Below are positions 10,838 through 21,931 of a DNA stretch of 64,000 bases, one piece after another (position 1 is the first letter of the stretch; every line of letters starts with the position of its first letter). The notes under the pieces are model-generated. The model was not told the DNA's origin. It was given only the letters and a program-made list of their open reading frames with translations, and ran no database searches. Position numbers and translations under genes: made by a program. This stretch comes from Ichthyophis bannanicus (lineage: Eukaryota > Chordata > Amphibia > Gymnophiona > Ichthyophiidae): the NCBI GenBank assembly GCA_033557465.1, contig CM066031.1, forward strand, positions 1,442,184,163-1,442,248,162, read 5' to 3'.

Positions 10838-12051
10838 CTACATATTCCCCCCTGCACCCTTGAGTCTGACAATACCACTCTTGCCCTTCCTCTTCTCACT
10901 AATATATCTGAAAAATGTCTTATCCCCAAATTTTATTGCATTGGCTATTTCCTCCTCCTTTTGAATCTTTGCCTTCTTGACTACTTTGCTAGCTTCTCTA
11001 CGTTTTTCCAAATACAGATGCCTGTCTTCCTCTCTCTGTGATCTCTTGTATTTCATGAAGGCCTCCCTCTTTTTCTTCACTTTTTCAGCTACTTCCTTAG
11101 AAAACCATAGCGGTCTCCTTTTCTTTTTGCCTTTATTTACCATTTTAACAAAAAGGTTGGTTGCCCTTAAAATATCCCCTTTCAGTTTTTCCCACTGTTT
11201 TTCTACATCCCCCAGCTGTTCCCATCCCACTAACGACTCCCTGAGGTATTGGCCCCTCTTCGCAAAGTTAGTCTTCCTAAAGTCTAAGATCCTCACCTTG
11301 GAATGGATTCTAACAGCCCTAGTCCTAATACTGAACCACACCATCTGGTGATCACTGGATGCAAAATGATCTCCCACTACAACATCAGAAACACTTTCAC
11401 CATTGGTAAGCACCAAGTCCAGTATGGTCCCTTCACGTGTGGGGTCTCTTACCAATTGCCTGAATAGTTCTCCCTGTAGAGAATCCAGGATCTCCTTACT
11501 TCTAGATGATACTGCAGCAGGAATGTGCCAATCAACATCTGGCATATTGAAATCTCCTATCAGTAGCACTTCCCCTTTCCTAGCAATGCTGCGCTTATGT
11601 CTTCAATTAACTCTCTGTCCACCTCTTCCTCTTGTGAGGGAGGTCTGTATATCACACCAATGCAAATAGATTTCTCTTTCCCTCTTTCTAGTTTAACTCA
11701 CAATGCCTCCTCTCTCCCTTTTAAGCTCTGCAATTCCAAAGCTTTAATAGTAGTTTTTACATATAGTGCCACTCCTCCTCCCCTTCTTCCTACCCTGTCC
11801 TTTCTGAATAAAGTATAGCCAGGTATAGTTACATCCCAGTCATGGTTTTCTGTGAACCAGGTTTCTGTAACTGCCACTAAATCCAAGTCAGTCACTCCCA
11901 CCAAAGCTTCAACATCAGGGATCTTATTTCCCATGCTACGGGCATTTATACACACTGCTTTCCATATGTTACCCCTGTTACCCATTTCCATAAAGGTATT
12001 TAATGTATCACCTACCTGGGGGGCTTTCACGTACCTGGGGGCTTTCTTCAC
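10838..12051 (-). pseudogene. CR1 ORF2 endonuclease region
   Basis: The ORF2 start is probably near MGNRGNIWKAVCINARSM (within 11698-12051). Apurinic-endonuclease-type motifs follow: DLVAVTETW, RRGGGVALYVK, then, after a frame change around 11600-11700, GVIYRPPS, IGDFNMPDVDW and SSDHQMVWF. A lysine-rich linker (KKKRRPLWFSKEVAEKVKKK) runs to 10838, after which stops interrupt the link to the RT. These residues correspond to the E, D, N and H catalytic positions of the fold. Confidence 0.88.
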
Positions 12052-12066
12052 CTATCCCCAACGAAT

Positions 12067-12441
12067 CTAGTTTAAAGCCCTCTTCAGTAGATTAGCCAGT
12101 CTACTACCGAAGATGCGTTGACCTTTCTTGGACAGATGGATGCCATCTCTGCTCTGCAACCCTTGGAACAGCATCCCATGAATAATATAGTGTGCCCGTG
12201 TTATGACTGTATTGAATCTCTGGTTCTGAGAGCAGGGAGGGAATTCTCTGGCCCCAAGCTCGTACTCTTTCCTCTTAGGCTTGTGCAGATTTCTGTCTTT
12301 TCTCAGGCCCCAAAAGAGGACATTCCTGGGCACGCCCTGACTCTGGTCTCCTCTTGAACTCACAGAGACAGGATTCCTAACTCTGCATCCATCTACTCCC
12401 CTTCTGGATGCCAGTAAGAGGGTCTTATTCAGAACGCCCAT
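12067..12441 (-). pseudogene. CR1 ORF1, esterase-domain C-terminus
   Basis: The last part of this frame reads RDGIHLSKKGQRIFGSRLAN, which matches the Asp-x-x-His block of SGNH esterases. Many vertebrate CR1 ORF1 proteins are known to carry such an esterase domain. It ends 16 bp before the ORF2-side frame begins (12051), as expected for CR1's close spacing of ORF1 and ORF2. The N-terminal half with the GDS nucleophile block is not visible, so this copy is 5' truncated or decayed. Confidence 0.7.
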
Positions 12442-12480
12442 TCACTCTCCTCTTGGGTCCCCAAGGAGGGAAGTTCTAGA

Positions 12481-13740
12481 CCAATGGTGGCCACCTGACA
12501 GAGAAGTCCGAGTTCATCTGCAGAGCAGTCAGTCTTCAGAATGGTTGTTGTAACCTCTGACAAAAAGACCTTTTATTTTTGTCCCATTTTAGATTGGGTC
12601 ACTTTTTTCTTAAAAATATTGCGTCAGATTTTTAGGCAGCAAAGTGACCATATTAATTTAAGCGGTGGCGCTTAAATTACTAGGTGTGTTTGGTGCCAAT
12701 ATTCATATAGGTCACCTTGCTGACACTAAATACAATATATAAATTATTCCCCTATTATACGGATACCATCAGGCCATTCAGTTATATTTTCAGCCTATAC
12801 TATCCATATAATCTCTGGAAATACACCGATAGCGAAGTTTTACATTCAATGGTCACCAGCAAACTTGCAGCTTTGAATACTGGATTTTCACGTCTTCCAA
12901 AAACACTTCAATTGTTTGTGTCAGGTAAGACTTTCCCAAATTACCCATATGACTCCTCAGCTACTTAGGTTTATAGAATATCCATAATGAATAACTATGA
13001 CACTGGAGACTCAATAAATTCATATTTCTCTCAAGCATATTTATTGTGAATACCCTGACAATTCTAATGGCTGTGAGGCCACCAAGAAAGGCTTGGAAAG
13101 TCCTAGTACTAAGCAATCAAAAGTGCCATAACAGAGCATCCATACACGAAGTTACGTTTTCTTGCTTATCCCATAATTTTTAAAATCCTATATCGTTTTT
13201 GCCTCCATTGCTTCTACTGTATTACACTTTGAAGATTCTGAAACATATCATGGCTAAGTTTTACTTCTCCATCCCTGACATTTAAGGATCTTCAAGAGAG
13301 ATGGATTTTTCCAAGCAGAAAAATGAATCCCATGTGCATACAGTATGTCAGATACATATTAACATGGAGAGTCTCTCTTTCCATCTAGTCTATTGCTTTT
13401 CTCCCACTTCCGCAGACTTGCTTACTGAAATAAGTCATGACACAGAAGGCATAAAAAAAGAGATCATCTACGGCACAGTACCATACTCCCATATGCCCAT
13501 TCCAGGGATTAATTTCCTACTATGAGATCAGTGAGGCCATCTTTGCTTTTCTTGACCACACCTTCTAGAAGAGCAACTCGACTGTCACTTCTGCTTTGTT
13601 ATCCAGGTTTCTGTTATCAGCTAGGCTGCCCTGTTGCAGCAAGACGGAATCCAGCCCACGGCTCAGGTGTGGTCCCCAATGTCTACTGCCATTTGCACCC
13701 ACTAGCTGGATAGATCCAGCCACAGCATGACCCCCTACGG
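12481..13740. other. no recognised feature
   Basis: AT-rich DNA without coding signal. I see no repeat family that I recognise in this stretch. Confidence 0.45.
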
Positions 13741-13744
13741 CTAC

Positions 13745-13976
13745 CTCCTGGATTTAAAAAAGGTTTGGACAAGTTCCTGGAGGAAAGGTCCATAAACCAT
13801 TATTAAAGAGGGCCCAGGTAATCCACTGCTTGCCCCAGTACAAGCATTATGGAACCTGTGTCTCTTTTTGGGAAACTGCTAGGTACTTGTGACCTGGATT
13901 GGCCATTGTTGGAAACAGGATACTGGGCTTGATGGACCTTGGTCTGACCCAGTATGGCATTTCTTATGTTCTTAAG
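13745..13976 (+). mobile_element. CR1 3' end fragment
   Basis: It begins ggatttaaaaaaggtttggac (end of the RT C-terminus) and includes gataccgggct-type CR1 3' UTR text such as ggaccttggtctgacccagt. It ends tggcatttcttatgttctta, the short octamer tail typical of CR1. Similar 3' ends are at 15191 (minus), 36675-36895 (plus) and 43364 (minus). Confidence 0.85.
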
Positions 13977-15190
13977 AGCAACCACTGTAGGGAAAGGTTC
14001 AAGAAAGGTGGCGTTTCTGCTGACACTAGCTTCCACCCAAGTATCAGACCAGGGCACAGAGCACCAAGTTCCTTGGCAGATCAGCACAAGCTTTTCCCAG
14101 GAGTGTTTTGCCTTGCCATAGCCTTACCTATGTCCTCCTACCCATTAATCAGAGCTTTCCTGAACACAGGCTTGGCATTATCACTCTAGGCACACTCAAA
14201 TCTCTGCTCCAAGCTCACCTACTTTTGCTGAGAGCGCAGCACTGGTACAAAGTATCTTCTTCTACTCTTATTCAGTTGCAGTACTCTGTTCCTGCTGAGA
14301 AGCCAGTCTGAAGTTGAAGTCTGGCATCAAAGCATTCCTTCTACCTTGACTTCCCCTGTACTGTTTTCTCTACTTTAGAGTGGTGCTGCAGTAATGCAGG
14401 AAGGTTGTCATGAGAGGGCTGCATTAGGTGTGGGTGGGGGGGATATATGCTAGAAGAGGGACTGAATGAAGCAGGCACACAGCAGAAAGTCAGTATGAGA
14501 ACATAAGAAGAGCAGGAAAAAAAAACCTTGCCCTTCCCTTTTAACTTCTTCCAATGCATAGGCAATTCCTGTATTCCTCAATGGCTACCCAATACCTCTT
14601 GACAGGAATGTTCCACTCACTGGGTTGCACCACTGCCAGTTTATTCATTATCAAGTAAATGGACTATTTGAAAATTGCCCACGCCTCAGAGTAAAAGCAC
14701 CTGCTGATGGTGCTCTGCATTTGTGTGGCTGTCAGGACCTATTGTTTTTCTTTGATTGCTGCTGCTGCCCCTTGCTATCTTCCTCCTCAACCCCCAATTC
14801 ACATTTACACCTACCTTAAAGCAAACTAGCTGGTCATTAGAACCGTGGCTTTGGAAGAATGATAGAGGAAGGAATTATGCTAACCTAACATTCAAAACCA
14901 CCTCAAAACAGCTAAATTATTGAGTTTTGGAACTCTACTCCTTAACTGGCACCTCTCAGACATGCAATCTTGCAAAATTCAGTACTTCATTGTGCAGGTA
15001 GCACATTTTGCTACTTATACATTCAGGTGCGACATATGCAAAGCGCTCAGTGATGGCTTTTTTTCTCAACATGTCTCTAAAATAGCTGTTCCCACAGTAT
15101 CTGCAATCAAATATACATGTTTTTCCTGTGCCCTTATTAGATGCATCTCACTTCAGCACAGTGCCTAATATGGTGGGTGCAGCCAGTGTG
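13977..15190. other. no recognised feature
   Basis: No coding signal and no identified repeat. Short ORFs here look like chance. Confidence 0.45.
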
Positions 15191-17935
15191 AAAGATAAAA
15201 GAACTGCTATACTGGGTCAGACCAAAGGTCCATCAAGCCCAGGATCCTATTAACAACAGTGGCCAAGCCAAGTCACAAGTACCTGACAAATCCCAAAGTT
15301 GCCAGTTCCATGCTACTTATCCCCGGGGATAAGCTGTGGTTTTCTCTTGGACTGCATTAATAACTGTTTATGGACTTTTCTTTCAGAATTTGCCCAAACC
15401 TTTTTTAAACCCAGCTATAGTACCTGCTTTTACCACATCCACTGGCAACGAGTTCCAAAGACTAATTATACACAGAGAAAAAAGTTTCTCTTATCTGTTT
15501 TAAATACACTACTTTGTAGCTTCATGGCATGTTCCCTAATCCTTGTATTTTTTGAAAGAATAAAGAATCGATTTGCAACTACCCACTCCACTTCACTCAC
15601 AATTTTATAGACTTCTATCACCTCTAATGTCAGATATATCTTCTCCAAGGTGAAGCGCCCTGACCTCTTTAGCCTTTCCTCCAAGGAAATCATTCCATCC
15701 CCTTTATCATTTTGGTCATCCTTCTTTTTAAATGCTGCTATACCTTTTTTTGAGATGCAGAGACCAGAACTCCATACAGTACTCTAGATGCAGTCACATC
15801 ATGCAGCAATACAAAGGCATTAGGATATCCTTTATTGTATTTTCTATTCTTTTTCTAATGATTCCTAACATCTTGTTTGCTTTTTGGACCTTCACCACTT
15901 ACTGAACAGAAGACTTCAATGTATTGTCTATGATCACACCGAGATCTTTTTCATGGGTGGCGACTCCTAACATGGAACTTAGTGCAGTCTTCCCTACATG
16001 CATAACTTTGCACACGTCCACATTTAACTTCATCTGCCATTTGGATGACTTGTCTACTACAGATTCTCACAATCCACATGTGATTTGTTGTTGTTATTAA
16101 GTGCAGATGAGCCCATGCCGATTCATGGCAACCCTCTGAATAGTTGTGCTAAACTGTGTTCAATCTTCAGTAGGCGGTTAATTATTGATAGAGTGCATTC
16201 ATAGCTGCTGTTATTGTATCAATCCATCTCATTGCTAGCCTTCCTCTTTTGCATTGACCTTCAACCTTGTCGAGCACGTCATCTTTCTCTAATGATCTCT
16301 CTCTTCATATAATGTGTCCAAAGCATAAAATCAAAGTTTTGTCATATGAGCTTCTAAAGAAAACTCAAGTTTGATCTCCTCTAGTACAAAATTGTTTGTT
16401 CTTTGGGCAGTCCACAGTATACACAGTATTCTTCGCCAGCACCATAAGTTGAAGGTATCCATTTTCTTCCTGTCTATCTTTTTCATTGCCCAACTTTCGC
16501 ATCCATATGACATTATTGAAAATATCATGGTTTGGACACGTCAAATCTCTGTATAGAGAGACACATCTCTGCTCTTGAGAATCTTGTCTAGGCCTTTCAT
16601 AGTCATTCTGCAAAGAGAAATGTGTTGACTGATTTCTTGAATGGTTGTTGTTTCTTTATCAATTATTGATCCAAGCAGGTTAAAGTTGTCTGCTATTTCT
16701 ATTTCTTCTCCATCAATGAGCTTCTTGATTTTGCCAGTTGTCAGGATCTCTGTCTTCTTCACATAAAGGTGCAGGCCGTTTTAAGACTATGTTCCTTGAT
16801 ATTGAGAAGAAGCAAATGTTTCAGATCAACTTCACTTTCAATCAATAATGTGACATCAGTATAGTGAAGTTTGTTGAGTCTTCCACCAATCTTCATACCT
16901 TGGTTGTCTTCATACAGTCCTGCTTCTCTGATAATTTGTTCTGTATATAAATTAAACAGGTAGAGGAAAGTATGCAGCCTTGTTGTACACCTTTGCTGAT
17001 TTTAAACCATTCTGTTTCTCTTTATTCTCTTGAACATTTGCTTCTTGATCAATGTAAATGATGTGCATGAGAACTATCAGGTGTTCTGCAATACCCATGC
17101 TTCTTAATGTGACCCAGTTCCTCATGATTTACACGGTCAAAGGCCTTGCTGTAGTCAATAAAACGTATATAGCTAGCCTTTTGGTATTCCTTTGCCTTTT
17201 CAAGGATCCATCTCACATCTGCAGTGTCATCTCTCATTCCTCAGCCTTTCATGAACCAGGCTTGCCCTTCAGGCCATTCTCGTTCCAGGTATGGTTGTCG
17301 TCTCCACTGAATGATCTTGAGTAGAATCTTGCTGGCATGTGGGATCAGAGCAACTGCTATTTGGAAATTTAATCACCTCACTTGTTGTTCCCAATTTTAG
17401 TTCTTATTTAAGTATGTCAAAAAGCACCAGTCCTAATACAGATTCCTGGGGTACTCCACTATTCACTTTCTCCATCAAGAAACTTGAACATTTATCCCTA
17501 CTCTCTGTTTTCTCTCTCTCATCCAATTTCAAAGCCACATGAACACTGCCTCCTATGCCTTAATTTTTATTATAAACTTCCTCAGGAGTCTCTAATGAGG
17601 GACTCTGTCAAATGCTTTCTGAAACTCTAAATACACTATATCAACTGGCTCTCCTTTATCCACATGTTTATTCATGCCTTCAAAGAAATGGAGCAGATCA
17701 GTGAGGCAAGACTTCCCTTAGGTAAAAGTTCATGTTGACTTTGCCCTGTTAAACCACGTCTGTCCAAGTGTCCAGTAATTTTGTTCTTAATAATGGTTTC
17801 CACCACTTTGCCCAGCACAGATGTCAGGGTCACCGATCTGTAGTTTCCCGGATCACCCTGGAACTCTTTTTAAAAATAAGCGTTACGTTGGCCATCCTCC
17901 AATCTTCTAGTGCCATAGACGATTTTAAAGATTTT
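15191..17935 (-). mobile_element. older CR1 LINE interrupted by an RTE
   Basis: The CR1 3' UTR starts at about 15191 with actgctatactgggtcagac. The C-terminal coding fossil includes LEERLKRSGRFTLEKIY (15466-15693), and RT fossil text resumes beyond the RTE at 17345-17935, including remnants corresponding to the fingers and palm region (plus-strand gattcctggggtactccact is the antisense of the GVPQ block). The RTE occupies 16084-17344. Many stops indicate an old copy, clearly more decayed than the 9-12.5 kb CR1. Confidence 0.82.
16084..17344 (-). mobile_element. RTE (BovB-like) LINE fragment, old, inserted in CR1
   Basis: The element's 3' end is at 16084 (plus strand ttgttgttgttattaagtgc, the complement of the same element's tail at 61.22 kb). 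Protein fossils on the minus strand include RWILEKAKEYQKASY and FIDYSKAFDRVNHEE (17049-17237), LLGSIIDKETTTIQEISQ and LDKILKSRDVSLYTEI (16541-16762), and SYGCESWAMKKIDRKKMDTF (16331-16528). These match the full-length RTE at 58-61 kb closely, so this is an older 5'-truncated copy of the same family. Confidence 0.9.
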
Positions 17936-18814
17936 TGTTTGTCTAGTCAGGTGTTTTTTGGGGGGAAAGAAATATGCATATAATATGCATATGCTACCTT
18001 CCTCCCCTCCCCCTCAACAAGCAGGATGAAGAGTCAGCAGGAGTTCTGGTCATGCCAGTATGAAGAGCTGGGGCTGAGGCCTGCAAAGGCAGGCAGGAGT
18101 CCTTGGATCCTGCTGGCCAGAAAAGAAACTGCAGACTGAAAAGGTCAGTCGGAGTCCCCGGGTCCCACCAGCTAGAAGTGCGAGGTGATGCCTGGAAAGG
18201 TCAGCAAGAGTTCCCAGTCCCACCTTCCAGAACATCCGAGGCTGTTGCCTGAAGAGGAGGAGAAGGAAGATGCCAAACAAAGGGATGGGGTGGGCAGAGC
18301 AGAAGCGAAGGAAAAGTGGGGGGGGGGGGGGGCAAGGGTTTGTGCCATCTTAGGCAGTCCCACTGTGCCTCCCCCGTGCCATGCTATGCTGCACCCCCAG
18401 GCATCCATCTTCTTCCCAAGGGGAAATGGGTGGCACAGCGATCCCTTCCTTCTTCGAAACAGCAGGCCTTAAATCACACATGGCTGTGCGTGCATATATG
18501 GCTTATCGCTCCTGTTCTCTCTGATGCAACTTCTTGTTGGAGAGGGCAGGAGCAGCAGCCGTGACTGTGCACAAACGGTGCTTTAAGACCCACTGCTGCT
18601 TCAAAGGAGGGAAGGATCTCTGTATTTGCCACCCTGGACGATCACCTTGTTCGCATGGTGGATGGGCCAGCACTGGCGAAAAGAGGTGGATTAGGAGGAA
18701 AGAAATGGGAGAGGTACTAGGAGAAAAGAAGAAACAGTGAGTGCATGGGTGGGTGGGGGGAAAAGAGAGAGTGCAAGACAAGGAGTAAGTTCAGGGCAGC
18801 AAAAAGTGGTCATA
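17936..18814. other. G-rich low-complexity stretch with a diverged repeat
   Basis: From about 18030 to 18240 a loosely conserved unit of roughly 65 bp recurs three times, with ggtcag..aggagtcc..gggtcc and ccagaag as anchor words. A run of 15 G occupies 18318-18332. No coding capacity was recognised; the overlapping short ORFs are composition artefacts. Confidence 0.5.
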
Positions 18815-19230
18815 TACCCACCATTCCAACACATACATACATGCGCACATACACTTAAAGAGTTTCCCATATGTGCACACACATGCACCCTTTGAGACTC
18901 CCCCATGACACACACACTAATGTTTACCCTTCGACATTCCCATGACACATATACTCACGCTCACTCTTCGACATTCCTCTATGGCACACAAACCCTTTAC
19001 CGCCCCCACAACAACATATATGCCCTTCAATGCCCCCACAACAGCCACGCACACATGAATGCACACCCCTCAACACCGCCTACAATATATACACACACAT
19101 GCGCACGCGTGTACTCCCATGACCCACTCACACATGCACTACCCTTTGATGCCCACCACAAAACACCCACATACCCTCAAATTCTCCGGGACACTCATGC
19201 ACCCCCCCCCCCCCCGACACTCCCCATGGC
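18815..19230. repeat. degenerate CA-rich minisatellite
   Basis: Units of roughly 35-45 bp share the words cacacaca, atgcaccctttgac and actcccccatgac, recurring about ten times with heavy divergence. A run of 14 C lies at 19202-19215. ORFs across it are His- and Thr-rich repeats without meaning. Confidence 0.75.
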
Positions 19231-19509
19231 TTGAAATATATTACTCCAATAAAGAGCCTATCAATTTTATTTACATATTTATATTTTTTTTTTTTTACCC
19301 ATCATTTCTGTGCAGTCCAATAGACTAGCATGGCTACCACACTACTATTTTGCCTCATCTTCTCAACTTATACCATTCAAACATTTTTAAATACTGTAAC
19401 TGAAAAAGATGTTCTATGAAATGTATATTAATAAATAATATCCATTATACATTAGTAATGCCCAAGCCTAATGAATGAGCGATGACCTAAATCATGTTAT
19501 CATATTATA

Positions 19510-20271
19510 CGAGGGCTGTTTTTTTTTCAACCTCCGATCGCTCCGTGCAGACGCTACGCGGGCAGCAGAAAGCGGGCATGCGCTGTAGGCGACTGCGCAG
19601 CTCTTGCACTACACACTCCGCCATTGTTGACATTCAGGCGTCAGTCGGCGTTGTGCTACAGCCACGTAAACATGTCCACCATGATTGATGCTCCCTCCAA
19701 GTGTGAATTGCGAAGTGTGATTCGTTTTCTACAGGCTGAAGGCCATAGAGCTGCAGAAATCCATCGGAGAATGAGTCGTGTGTGTATGGGGAAACTTCAT
19801 GAGTGATGGTGTTGGGCCAAGGACGTAAATCTGTCATTTCAGATGACCTGGTGCAACGAGTTGACAGAATGGTTAAAGAAAACCGCAGATTCACCATTAC
19901 TGCTTTGTCTACGGAATTTCCAGAGGTTTCAAGGTCTGTTTTGTACTCTATTGTTACTGAACGGTTAGGCTACAAAAAACTTTGTGCACGTTGGGTCCCA
20001 AAAATGTTGACGGACGGCCACAAAAGCGCTTTCAAACCAATGAGGACCTTCAAACCAACGTCAAGGACTACTTGAATTCATTGGCGGCAACTTTCTTTGC
20101 AGAGGGTATTGAAAAGCTTGTCCACAGATATGACAAATGTCTCAATCTCTTCGGTGATTATGTCGAAAAGTAACCGTAAGTGTACCAATCTTTTGGTAAT
20201 AAAATTATTGTTTTATATGAACTTGTCTTTTATTTATAGCCTATCGGAGGTTGAAAAAAAAACGGCCCTCG
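19510..20271 (+). mobile_element. mariner-type DNA transposon, internally deleted
   Basis: The ends are inverted repeats of about 29-31 bp: the left begins cgagggctgttttttttt and the right ends aaaaaacggccctcg. Both are followed by ..cctccgat internally and flanked by the expected TA (19508-19509 and 20272-20273). At 762 bp it is well short of a complete mariner (about 1.3 kb). It keeps the transposase N-terminus and C-terminus but lost the catalytic middle. Such deleted copies can be mobilised only in trans. Confidence 0.92.
19682..20173 (+). pseudogene. mariner transposase, catalytic core deleted
   Basis: The N-terminus MIDAPSKCELRSVIRFLQAE with AAEIHRRM is the first DNA-binding helix-turn-helix of mariner transposases. 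After a frame break near 19790, SVISDDLVQRVDRMVKENRR and LGYKKLCARWVPKMLTDGHK follow, which is the second helix-turn-helix and linker. The WVPKxL block is normally followed by the DDE/D catalytic domain. Here the sequence jumps at about 20030 straight to the C-terminal NSLAATFFAEGIEKLVHRYD and LNLFGDYVEK, so all catalytic aspartates are gone. Confidence 0.92.
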
Positions 20272-20273
20272 TA

Positions 20274-21290
20274 GTTATAGTCAGGAAACCAACCTCTAAG
20301 GAAGTCCCATTTACTAGGACTTTCACAGAAGACTAAGAACTCTATTGAAAATTTATAAATCGCACCTTGGCAAGTTTTATACAGAAAAAGCATAATGCCA
20401 TTTTCAAAAGACTGGTGTGACATCGCACAGATGAAGGAAAACCTGAACACAAGGTTCACTATGCACATTACAGGCACTGGATATGAATTTGAGAAGCCCG
20501 TGTTTAGTGAATCCCACACCATAAAGCATAACAACTTAAAAATAAAATAAAAGCATGGTTTAATTTCATATTTTGTGCATTTACTCCTAATTAGAGCCAC
20601 ACAAAAATGTGATACTTTTCTTCATTTCTAGGAATACAAATGTATCATGAATTTTCATATCGCCAGCACTGCATTTGACCTTGGAACCTGAACTACCACA
20701 ATGCAGAATTAGAAATGAAACTAGATGAAACAGAGGAAGTGCCTGTTGAGGGCAGAGCAAGATGGCAAACACTATACCTCCTTTGTCAGTCCATTTGTTT
20801 GCAAAATTTCCTCTAAATATGTTCCATGAACAATCCCAAATGAAAGGGCGAAGATGTAGGACCAGCAGCCTAAGGCTACCTGAGCTTTGAAGAATAGCCC
20901 AATGGATCAGCATCTGGTCCAGACTCCAAAATGAGGAGGAGACAGTGCTTTACTGAACTCAATGGCAGGAGGTGGTCTGTTGTCATCGGTTCTCGAGTAT
21001 GAAACATCTTTGTCCTGTCTCACTGATTCCACCCCATATAACAGGGCAGGGGCATATAGGAGTTGGCAATGCGAAGAGGATCTCCTGATAACATTAAGGG
21101 CATTGGGTGGATCCAGCCCACAAAAACACAGCAGGCACCAGCACAGAAGTTTCCAGGACAACCTATCACTTTTGCCAAGATTTAAGGAGTGTTTGGAACA
21201 GCAGGCCTGACCCAGTAAGCCTACAACACATGGGGAAACTGGTCTTTTGGCTATTGCCTCAAAACCTGCTGTTAGCGATCTTGAAGTGAT
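20274..21290. other. no recognised feature
   Basis: No coding signal or known repeat is visible. Composition is ordinary. Confidence 0.45.
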
Positions 21291-21299
21291 CTGGGAGAC

Positions 21300-21930
21300 A
21301 CTGATGCATGTTTCTTCACAAATTGTTTTTTTGTTTACTCAAATTGAGTCCCATTTGGGAGTGGAGAAGATTCAGTAGGATGAGGTCAAATTATAGGAAC
21401 AGTTGCAGTCTTTTGAGACTAGGGCCAATGAAGATCATGATGTATTATTATCTGTGGTTAAAGGTAACTTACATGTCCAGAATAAGATTGAGGCACTGAA
21501 GAATACCATAAAGAAAATAAATTTGTTGTTTGATATATTTTCATGCTATACCTCCCCTAAAAAGATTTTGTTTTTGTTAAACATCTTATGACATTTGCCT
21601 AAAGATACTTCTGGACAACAGCAGCAAACTTCTAAGTCTTCCAGGTTTTACTACTTTTTTGGAAGCTTCTGTTGGAGTTTCCAGAAAAGCTACTTTGGCC
21701 CCCGATTCTGATAAAGACTTCCATTTGCATCTCTATTTCCACCACCAAACTGAGATTTTCTTGGGCTGCAATGTATGGATGTTCCCAAACGTACCTGCTG
21801 AAGCTTTGTGAACTAGGTTACATGTCTGCCATTTCTTCTCTTTTACTTATTAAGCAAGCTATCCTCTCTATTTTTTCTTTGAACGTTTGGTTCTAGCCCT
21901 TGTTTATTGAGGTCTTTCTGATTGTTATTG
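21300..21930 (+). pseudogene. L1-type ORF1 C-terminal fossil
   Basis: Across three frames the sequence keeps phrases typical of L1 ORF1: NKIEALKNTIKKINL, LPKDTSGQQQQTSKSS, then LHLYFHHQTEIFLGCNVWMF and FPNVPAEAL. L1 ORF1 encodes an RNA-binding chaperone with a coiled coil and an RRM-like domain. Only the C-terminal half is present. A CR1 begins right after it at about 21932. Confidence 0.65.
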
Positions 21931-21931
21931 A

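Larger units (their letters stand above)
9118..12480 (-). mobile_element. CR1 LINE, nearly full length
   Basis: On the minus strand the order is ORF1 C-terminus, AP-type endonuclease, linker, reverse transcriptase and C-terminal domain, then a short 3' end. The 3' end carries repeats of the octamer tttctatg (seen on the plus strand as catagaaacatagaaa at 9120-9140), as CR1 elements do. No poly(A) and no target-site duplication are seen, which is normal for CR1. Copies of the same family are at 21.9-24.0 kb and 26.07-26.77 kb. This is the most complete CR1 in the window, but frames change at about 9740, 10500-10830 and 11600-11700. Confidence 0.92.

Noticed and set aside
18905..19328. His/Thr-rich ORFs at 18.9-19.3 kb
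   Set aside because: They are translations of a CA-rich minisatellite.
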